A stretch of DNA of 56,598 nucleotides from Bacteroidota bacterium (GTDB taxonomy: Bacteria; Bacteroidota; Bacteroidia; JABEUT01): the NCBI GenBank assembly GCA_013285805.1, contig JABDGY010000007.1, positions 1 through 56,598 on the forward strand. The letters are read 5' to 3'. This document shows positions 50,422-56,598 of this stretch, one piece after another; the first letter of the stretch is position 1, and every line of letters begins with the position of its first letter. The notes beneath the pieces were generated by a model. The model saw nothing but the letters and a program-made list of their open reading frames with translations. It had not been told where the DNA came from and did no database searches. The position numbers and the translations under genes were made by a program.

Positions 50422-51576
50422 ATGAAAATCCTTATGCTCAATTATGAATATCCGCCTTTGGGAGGAGGCGCAGGTGTTATTACACAGAATATTTCTGAAA
50501 GGCTTGCCGGGTTGGGGCACAGTGTTACCGTAGTTACAACATGGTTTAACACTGAGAAAGAAGTTGAAGAAAAAGGCAACTTAAAAATTATCAGGCTTAG
50601 ATCAAAAAGAGTGCATACCCATAAATCAAGCGTGACTGAAATGCTGTCCTGGATTTACCAAAGCAAAAAATATCTCAAAAATTACGGCAGGCAAAATAAA
50701 TTCGATATATGCTTTGCCAACTTTTCAATACCGGGTGGCGAAGTAGCGTTCTACTTAAAGAAGAAATATGGATTAAAATACACTGTTATCTCCCACGGAC
50801 ACGACATTCCATTGCAATTCCCTAAACAAATGCGCTGGTTTCATTTGGCAACCTATAACCGGATTAAAAGAATCTGCATGCAATCGGAAGCAAACTTTGT
50901 TCAAACTGTTACCATGAAAAATAATATTGACAAATTCTTAGGTGAGAAATATGCCACTAAAAATATACTTATTCCAAACGGTATAGATACAAATACGTTC
51001 ACACCCGATTATTCACAAAGAAGCAACATATTCAAAATAGTATTTGCAGGCAGGCTGGTTGAGCAAAAGGACCCGTTTACTTTTCTCAAAGCAATAAAAC
51101 TTTATGCGGAGAAAAATAGAAACTTCATTGTACATATTATTGGCGATGGAATATTGCGCAAAGGCATGGAGAATTATGTAAAGGCAAATCATATAGATGA
51201 AGTGGTAAAATTCCTTGGCTGGATATCAAAGAACGAAATAGTGAAAGAATATCAGGCAGCCCATGTTGCAATTGTTTCATCTGTCTTTGAAGGAATGTCC
51301 ATTGCAGTTCTTGAATCTCTTGCCTGTGGCTGTTTCCTTATCACTACTCCTTTAGATGGTATTGATGAAATCATTACCAAAGATGAGAATGGGATTATTG
51401 TTAATTTTCATTTGCCCGAGGAAATTGCCCAACAATTAGAACATTACCACAATGAAAAGTACTTGAGCGGATATAAGGTAAGCGATATGGTAATGGATAA
51501 ACTTTTAGAGCAATATAATTGGGATATTATTGTGAAAGAATATGAAAAGACCTTTAAGCAGTTAATAAACCAATGA
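50422..51576 (+). CDS. family 4 glycosyltransferase
   Basis: 384 residues in a GT-B fold. N-terminal MKILMLNYEYPPLGGGAGVI is the acceptor-side glycine-rich start; the C-terminal half has FAGRLVEQKDPFTFLKA and the nucleotide-sugar motif SSVFEGMSIAVLESLACGC with E-x7-E. It transfers a sugar from a nucleotide donor to a growing glycan in the cytoplasm. It overlaps the next gene by 4 bp (ATGA). Confidence 0.92.
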   Translation: MKILMLNYEYPPLGGGAGVITQNISERLAGLGHSVTVVTTWFNTEKEVEEKGNLKIIRLRSKRVHTHKSSVTEMLSWIYQSKKYLKNYGRQNKFDICFANFSIPGGEVAFYLKKKYGLKYTVISHGHDIPLQFPKQMRWFHLATYNRIKRICMQSEANFVQTVTMKNNIDKFLGEKYATKNILIPNGIDTNTFTPDYSQRSNIFKIVFAGRLVEQKDPFTFLKAIKLYAEKNRNFIVHIIGDGILRKGMENYVKANHIDEVVKFLGWISKNEIVKEYQAAHVAIVSSVFEGMSIAVLESLACGCFLITTPLDGIDEIITKDENGIIVNFHLPEEIAQQLEHYHNEKYLSGYKVSDMVMDKLLEQYNWDIIVKEYEKTFKQLINQ

Positions 51577-52667
51577 GGGGTCTACACATAATAGATACCC
51601 TTTGGCTTGGTGGTGCACAAGCCGTTGAGCGCGACTACTTTGAGAATCAGCCAAACAATAAGGATATTTTTTTATATGTATTGCGTAAATCAAATCCTAA
51701 GATAGACATTAAGCACCCTAACGTATTTGCTGAGAATTCATTTAGCCGATATAGCTTCTCCCCTATCTTCAGTATTAGCAGGCTTATAAAGGAAAATAAG
51801 ATAGATATCATTCACTGCCATCTTTTACGCTCACACCTATTTGGTTACCTTTTAAAAAGATGGTTTCACCCTAATATTAAGCTAATAATACATGAACATA
51901 GTGATATTATAGATAATGAAAGGCTTTCCATTCCAATATTAAAATTTATTCGAAAGCGAGCAAGCCTATTCATCACGTGCTCCAATGCATTAAGGAGAGA
52001 CCTGGTACAGAAGATTACTATTGTGGATGAAAAAACAGTAACACTTTATAATGGTATTAACCTAGAGAAGTTCGATAGAAATACCACTATTTTTAATGTT
52101 GCAGAAGAAAAAAAGAAACTAAGCATTCCTGAAGATGCATTTGTCGTTGGTTTTATTGGAAGGCTTACACAACGCAAAGGCTGGCAAGAGTTTATTGAAA
52201 CGGCCAATCTCCTTAAGGATAATAGCTCTATCAGGTTTGTTATTGCCGGGGATGGAGAGGATAAGGAGAAGCTACTTAGCCTGATATCTTCATATAAACT
52301 TGACAACGTAATTTATCTTGGTTATGTTTCTAACCCGGGATGGTTCTATTCATTAATCGATTGCCTTGTTATTCCATCGCATTATGAGCCCATGGGAATA
52401 ACAGCCATTGAAGCCCAGGCCATGGGAGTGCCAGTTATTGCAAGCAATGTTACCGGCCTCAATGAGATAATTACTAATGAAAATGCAATACTAGTTGAGC
52501 CCAAAAATGTTCAGGAACTAAAGAAAGCTATAAACCGGGCAAAGGATGATTTGGCTTTATGCAGACATTTATCTGATAGTGGGCTTAGAAACGCCAAAAA
52601 CTATTCGATCGGGAATTATGTGCAAGAGCTTGATTCTATTTACAATTCAATTTCATCTTCCCAATAA
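51573..52667 (+). CDS. family 4 glycosyltransferase
   Basis: 364 residues in a GT-B fold. It starts MRGLHIIDTLWLGGAQAVER, has IIHCHLLRSHLFGYL and HEHSDII, and in the C-terminal half GFIGRLTQRKGWQEFIE and PSHYEPMGITAIEAQAMG with the E-x7-E pattern. It is co-translated with the previous gene and directly abuts the next one (TAA immediately followed by ATG). Confidence 0.92.
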   Translation: MRGLHIIDTLWLGGAQAVERDYFENQPNNKDIFLYVLRKSNPKIDIKHPNVFAENSFSRYSFSPIFSISRLIKENKIDIIHCHLLRSHLFGYLLKRWFHPNIKLIIHEHSDIIDNERLSIPILKFIRKRASLFITCSNALRRDLVQKITIVDEKTVTLYNGINLEKFDRNTTIFNVAEEKKKLSIPEDAFVVGFIGRLTQRKGWQEFIETANLLKDNSSIRFVIAGDGEDKEKLLSLISSYKLDNVIYLGYVSNPGWFYSLIDCLVIPSHYEPMGITAIEAQAMGVPVIASNVTGLNEIITNENAILVEPKNVQELKKAINRAKDDLALCRHLSDSGLRNAKNYSIGNYVQELDSIYNSISSSQ

Positions 52668-53576
52668 ATGGAGTTAAGTATTATCATAGTGAGTTATAAT
52701 GTTGAAAAACTAGTACTTGAATGTATTGAATCCATTTACAAGTACCTGAATGGTACTTTATTTGAAATGATCTTAGTAGATAACAACTCAACCGATAATA
52801 TTGTAGATACAATTCCCAAACAATTCCCTGAAGTACATTTAATAAAGAATATCAGTAATGTTGGCTTTTCAGAGGCCAATAACCAGGGAATAAAAGCGGC
52901 TAAGGGTGATTACATTCTACTATTGAACCCCGATACATATTTAATCGACGATTCCCTGAAGAAAATGTTGACCTATGCAAAGACTCTTGATAGTTCTACC
53001 ATAATAACCCCTCAATTATTAAACACTGACCATTCTATACAGACATCAGTATGGAAGGACAAAAGCCTGACTGTAATGGCCCTTGAGCTTCTACGGGTAT
53101 TTATTGACAGGTATCCATTAAAAGAATACACAGCACCTCAAACTGTTGAAAATGTAGCAGGTGCCGCCATGCTTTTCCCAAAATCAATTATAGAGCGTAT
53201 AGGGTATTTTGACAGTGAATTATTCTGGATGGAGGATTTTGACTTCTGTTACCGTTTGCGCCAACAAGGTGGCCAGGTAATCTATTTCCCTGAATCGTCA
53301 GTAGTGCATTATGGCGGAAAGAGCTCAGCCCAAAATCTTACCCTAGCTTATGCAAATGCTAACATTAGTAAACTGAAGTTCTATGAAAAACATTCTTCTG
53401 CTTTCAGGACTTTCCTTGCAGAAACAATAATCTTCATTCATATAACCAGCAGATTATTGCTTTTCATGGTATTATCTCCTTTCAATAAAAACTTTCGGAG
53501 CCAATTCTCTGCCTATGCTTTTACTTTAAGGAAATACTTTAGATACATCTTGCAAAATGACAGAACATTGCATTGA
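52668..53576 (+). CDS. family 2 glycosyltransferase, rhamnosyltransferase-like
   Basis: 302 residues, GT-A fold. SIIIVSYNVEKLVLECIESI, DNNSTDN, NVGFSEANNQGIKAAKG and LLLNPDTYL are the classical rhamnosyltransferase-like motifs; FWMEDFDFCYRLRQQG is the acceptor motif. A C-terminal hydrophobic segment (about 255-272) may associate with the membrane. It is the last gene of the plus-strand glycosyltransferase run and ends 3 bp from the convergent methyltransferase. Confidence 0.9.
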   Translation: MELSIIIVSYNVEKLVLECIESIYKYLNGTLFEMILVDNNSTDNIVDTIPKQFPEVHLIKNISNVGFSEANNQGIKAAKGDYILLLNPDTYLIDDSLKKMLTYAKTLDSSTIITPQLLNTDHSIQTSVWKDKSLTVMALELLRVFIDRYPLKEYTAPQTVENVAGAAMLFPKSIIERIGYFDSELFWMEDFDFCYRLRQQGGQVIYFPESSVVHYGGKSSAQNLTLAYANANISKLKFYEKHSSAFRTFLAETIIFIHITSRLLLFMVLSPFNKNFRSQFSAYAFTLRKYFRYILQNDRTLH

Positions 53577-53579
53577 TTG

Positions 53580-54401
53580 CTATAAATTGGCCTCAGTGAA
53601 ATGGAAGTCGTAGTTGGCAGTACTTGCCTTCTTGCCAATAATAACTACTGATGTGCGGAAAGAAGGGATGATGTGAAATATCTTCCTTATAAACGATACA
53701 ACTCCGGCTTTAGCGGGGCCATTTTCCCCAAAGAAATATTTCTTTACAACATTGAACCCCATCCTCCCGAATATTTCAACTGCTTCTTTCATTGTATATT
53801 CCCTCCAATGCAGGCTTACAACATAATTTTCCTTTCTGTTCAGTTGGTCAAAAAAATACTGTACAGGCTCATGTATTGAGCACCCTACTAGAAGCTTGAA
53901 CCTATTATCGATACAAACCTGATTTGGGATTGCCATATATAGGTATCCGTCTTTCCTAAGTACCCTGTTAACTTCCTGCATAACAGGCAACGGGTTAAAA
54001 TTCAAATGCTCCATTACCTCGCACATTATAACCATATCAAATGACTCATCAGCATAAGGTAATTTATAGCTCCGCAGATTAACACTCTCAAAGCCAATGC
54101 CATGCTTTGCATACAGTTCCTGCAATCTTTTTGATTTATGAAACTCAGGAATATCTGTTCCGGTTACCATAAACCCCAATTGCTTCAACGAAATACTTAC
54201 AACGCCAAATAAAGAACCTATCTCTAATACCTTCATGCCTTTTTGAAGAATCGGGGCCACGTCATTAACTGTTCGCGCGTACGAATATTTCAAGTCATTT
54301 AAATACTGGTATTCCTTCTCCCCTGCCGCATTTTCCAAAAGGTCAATAGGGGTATCCTTAAAAGTGAGTATAGTACTATTTACCAGTGATGAATAATCCA
54401 T
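53580..54401 (-). CDS. class I SAM-dependent methyltransferase
   Basis: A 273-residue methyltransferase. Motif I is VLEIGSLFGVVSISL, followed by TGTDIPE, FDMVIMCEVMEHL and the motif after it (VNRVLRKDGYLYMAIPN). This is the Methyltransf_11 type, often found in glycan clusters where it methylates sugars or caps chains. The substrate is unknown. It is the last gene of the four-gene minus-strand methyltransferase run. Confidence 0.88.
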   Translation of the reverse strand: MDYSSLVNSTILTFKDTPIDLLENAAGEKEYQYLNDLKYSYARTVNDVAPILQKGMKVLEIGSLFGVVSISLKQLGFMVTGTDIPEFHKSKRLQELYAKHGIGFESVNLRSYKLPYADESFDMVIMCEVMEHLNFNPLPVMQEVNRVLRKDGYLYMAIPNQVCIDNRFKLLVGCSIHEPVQYFFDQLNRKENYVVSLHWREYTMKEAVEIFGRMGFNVVKKYFFGENGPAKAGVVSFIRKIFHIIPSFRTSVVIIGKKASTANYDFHFTEANL

Positions 54402-54410
54402 AATGGTTCT

Positions 54411-55184
54411 TTATTTCCACATTATAACAGGCAGCCTGAAGAAACGTAATACTGAATTAAGGGTATAAACGACAATATATGCAGGGGCATACAATACCTT
54501 TGGCAACTTTGATTCTGAATGCTCTGATGCAAGAGCAGGTATTCCTGTTTTCTCTATCTGAAAATTATTTACTTCACCCTTTTCAATTACTAGCATACCG
54601 TTGTAGTAATGCAATCCTTTTATTGATTTTGTTAATGAATCTACTTTAAGTACACCTTGTTCAGAATAGTGTGCGTTTAATTGGTCGATGATATTTTTAC
54701 TGAATTCAATAAATGTCCCCTTTCGCTTGTACCCGCCTCCATACTTCAGCCAATACGATGTATGCAGGTCTTCACATATATAAATGCCATCAGCTTTAAC
54801 TTGGTCGAATATTTCTTTAAACGCCGTTATCTGTTGCTTCATGGTATGCCCACCATCGTCTATTAAAACATCTATAGGCGGGACTTGAGAAAGTACATTC
54901 TTAAGAAAAAGCTTGTCAGACTGTGAACCTGTGAATATTTTAATTCCTTCTTCCTCAAACTTTTTGCACTCAGGGTTTATATCAATTCCATAAATCCTTG
55001 CTTCATCGCCAAAATAGTTTTTCCACATTTGCAAGCTACCACCGTGGTACACTCCTATTTCAAGTATAACCACTTGTTTACCTCTATACTTAGCGAAGTA
55101 CTGTTCATAAATATCAAAGTAGTGGGTACATTTGTGAATGAGCCTTCCCGGGTTATTTCTGAAATATTTCTCTAAGTCACTCAT
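54411..55184 (-). CDS. class I SAM-dependent methyltransferase, cephalosporin hydroxylase-like group
   Basis: 257 residues. Motif I is VVILEIGVYHGGSLQMWK, followed by GIDINPECKK, DVLIDDGGHTMKQQ and GIYICEDLHTSYW. The conserved Asp-Asp-Gly-Gly-His group matches macrolide/sugar O-methyltransferases of the CmcI/MycE kind, which use a metal. The start is the ATG beginning MSDLEKYF: it overlaps the stop of the previous gene as ATGA and has GGAG 6-7 bases upstream. An earlier ATG six codons upstream would extend into that gene. Confidence 0.85.
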   Translation of the reverse strand: MSDLEKYFRNNPGRLIHKCTHYFDIYEQYFAKYRGKQVVILEIGVYHGGSLQMWKNYFGDEARIYGIDINPECKKFEEEGIKIFTGSQSDKLFLKNVLSQVPPIDVLIDDGGHTMKQQITAFKEIFDQVKADGIYICEDLHTSYWLKYGGGYKRKGTFIEFSKNIIDQLNAHYSEQGVLKVDSLTKSIKGLHYYNGMLVIEKGEVNNFQIEKTGIPALASEHSESKLPKVLYAPAYIVVYTLNSVLRFFRLPVIMWK

Positions 55185-56008
55185 GCATTCTCCTTTTTCC
55201 AATAAACACCCGTCCAGTCAATGGTCTTTATTTCTTCAGTAATACCGTGGTGCTTCCTGTAATCCTCAACTGCTTTCATGCATGCAGGTACTGCGCCCCA
55301 GTCATCAATAATAATATATCCGCCTTTTGAAAGCTTAGGATATAGATTAGTTAGCCCATCCATAGTAGATTCGTACATATCGCCATCTAGCCGCAGTATA
55401 GCTAGCTTATTTATAGGAGCCTTAGGTAATGTATCCTTAAACCAGCCTTTCAAAAACTTAACCTGTTCATCTAAGAGTCCATACTTCTCAAAATTATGTT
55501 TTACTTCATCTAAAGATACTTTCAACTCTTCAAATTGAAAATGTTTATCGCCTCTATCAGCAGGATATTTATTAGGGTCAGGTGTTGGCAGGCCTTCAAA
55601 TGAGTCAGCTACCCAAACAAATCTATTAGTAATATTTATTTCTTTAAGTATTGCCCTCATAAGAATTGTAGAACCACCCCTCCAAACACCAAGTTCAATC
55701 AAATCACCTTCAACATTATTCTCAATAACATCTCTCACACAGAATTCTATATTGTCAAGTCGCTTCATGCCGACCATGGTATCGGCATACATGGGCCTGT
55801 CCTTCCCATTCAGGCGCTCCTCTTCACTTGATTTGTTTACCTGGCTTATTGTATAGTTCATTGGACGAAGCAACCTGTCTAACCAACGTAACTTCCTTGA
55901 AACAACTCCATGAGTCAACCTAACCGGAATATATTCCTTAGTACCCACTCGGTGATAATCCGTGAGCATTTTCTTCAAAAGATTAATATATGCAGAACTT
56001 TGCTCCAT
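55181..56008 (-). CDS. TylF/MycF-family O-methyltransferase
   Basis: 275 residues, TylF family (macrocin O-methyltransferase). Motifs: MVGMKRLDNIEFCVRDVIEN, DLIELGVWRGGSTILMRA, VADSFEGLPTPD, LAILRLDGDMYESTMDGL and GGYIIIDDWGAVPACMKAV, with the metal-binding Asp-Asp. These enzymes O-methylate sugars, in antibiotic or surface glycan biosynthesis. With its neighbours on both sides also methyltransferases, it probably modifies the glycan made by the adjacent glycosyltransferases. Confidence 0.9.
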   Translation of the reverse strand: MEQSSAYINLLKKMLTDYHRVGTKEYIPVRLTHGVVSRKLRWLDRLLRPMNYTISQVNKSSEEERLNGKDRPMYADTMVGMKRLDNIEFCVRDVIENNVEGDLIELGVWRGGSTILMRAILKEINITNRFVWVADSFEGLPTPDPNKYPADRGDKHFQFEELKVSLDEVKHNFEKYGLLDEQVKFLKGWFKDTLPKAPINKLAILRLDGDMYESTMDGLTNLYPKLSKGGYIIIDDWGAVPACMKAVEDYRKHHGITEEIKTIDWTGVYWKKENA

Positions 56009-56013
56009 AAGGG

Positions 56014-56598
56014 TTAACTAAATTCTCTTTTTAATCGCCTTTTAATAATAATGTGTAGCGAAAATATTTTCCTAAGATTACGCCCCAACTGTAGCTTTCT
56101 GTATTTTGCCTTGAGTTCTTTCCCATGGTTCTCGAAAGATTGACTAAACCCTTTGTCTATCTTAATCTTTTGAATAAGGCCCAGCACTTCTAAAGGTACA
56201 TTATTGCCCACAGCTATTATTCCTAGTCCACAACTATGTGTAAACGCACATGAAGGGTAAAGTTTGCTTATTTCTGCCCAAAATTTCCAAACGCCAAAAC
56301 CCTTACGGCGTATTTGGGTATCGTGAAATAATACCACTGCTTTATCAGAAAGCTTGGGAAACCAATTATCAAAATCGTGCTTTACAGCATCATAGGTATG
56401 TAATCCATCAATATTCAATATATCAATGCTCTTATCTCTAAACTTATCCTTTGCTTCGTCAAATTTCATTCTAAACAATGTGGCAATATCGGCATATTCC
56501 TCCTTCACGTGATTAACTATACTCTCATAAACATCTTCATAATAGAAGCCAGAGTGTTCATCTCCTAACCATGTATCAATCGCGTAGCATTTGACCGG
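56014..56598 (-). CDS. class I SAM-dependent methyltransferase, partial at window edge
   Basis: The reading frame is open to the right edge, so the 5' end of the gene is missing; 194 residues are visible. The first visible part reads PVKCYAIDTWLGDEHSGFYY, and later come NIDGLHTYDAVKHDFDNW and VVLFHDTQIRRKGFG, the pattern of Methyltransf_24 proteins in sugar clusters. A GTG further inside (56506-56508) should not be taken as the start because the conserved IDTW/GDEH segment is upstream of it. The C-terminus is basic. It is followed 5 bp later by the TylF gene. Confidence 0.82.
   Translation of the reverse strand, partial: PVKCYAIDTWLGDEHSGFYYEDVYESIVNHVKEEYADIATLFRMKFDEAKDKFRDKSIDILNIDGLHTYDAVKHDFDNWFPKLSDKAVVLFHDTQIRRKGFGVWKFWAEISKLYPSCAFTHSCGLGIIAVGNNVPLEVLGLIQKIKIDKGFSQSFENHGKELKAKYRKLQLGRNLRKIFSLHIIIKRRLKREFS

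Noticed and set aside
1-56598. Mobile elements, CRISPR arrays, tRNA or rRNA genes.
   Set aside because: I saw no transposase or integrase protein, no regularly spaced direct repeats and no cloverleaf or rRNA-like segments when reading both strands; weak or unusual ones could be missed without a search.

Overview
The window comes from a Bacteroidota (Bacteroidetes) chromosome. Genes start behind the Bacteroidota-type -7 element TAnnTTTG instead of a sigma70 -10 box. One secreted protein carries a C-terminal type IX secretion (Por) sorting domain, the DNA is AT-rich, and the oxidase, Mla and USP genes are of Bacteroidota type. I see no tRNA, rRNA, CRISPR array, insertion sequence or phage gene.

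From about 1 to 42.4 kb the window is a continuous stress and respiration island. In order: tyrosine/homogentisate catabolism (hmgA-hppD); an FNR-like regulator; a 37-residue membrane peptide; a complete CuA-type cytochrome oxidase operon ending in two very small genes; a USP / ribosome-hibernation / beta-CASP RNase operon; an acetyl-CoA hydrolase/transferase; a TolC-HlyD-MacB exporter; a BON-YtxH-GNAT-AMP phosphorylase-PRPP synthetase operon; a DoxX/USP operon; a USP-histidine kinase-response regulator operon in which the response regulator is fused to a Crp/Fnr module; PEP synthase; an alcohol dehydrogenase-nitroreductase-USP operon; a holin-like/CHAD operon; an MlaEFD-DnaJ-PolX operon; and a second, convergent MlaE-MlaD pair with no ATPase of its own.

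The main result is regulatory. Fourteen of the fifteen transcription units in this island (all but the crp/fnr gene) are preceded by the same palindrome, TGA-N6-TCA, usually as ATGAT-N4-ATCAT. There are eleven palindromes; three sit between divergent genes and serve both. The palindrome centre lies at exactly one of two distances from the final G of the -7 element: 36.5 bp (six promoters) or 58.5 bp (eight promoters). The difference of 22 bp is about two helical turns and resembles class II and class I Crp/Fnr activation. Two candidate regulators are encoded inside the island. The layout suggests one Crp/Fnr regulon that switches the cell between aerobic respiration/aromatic oxidation and an energy-saving, low-oxygen or redox-stress state with acetyl-CoA/PEP/alcohol metabolism, nucleotide salvage, ribosome hibernation, RNA turnover and envelope maintenance. 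The signal sensed is inferred, not shown.

Beyond 42.4 kb I find no further palindrome and the content changes to envelope and glycan genes: a porin-like beta-barrel, an LpxR-like lipid A deacylase, a secreted beta-helix protein, a small lipoprotein, a run of five glycosyltransferases, and four SAM methyltransferases on the opposite strand, the last cut by the window edge.
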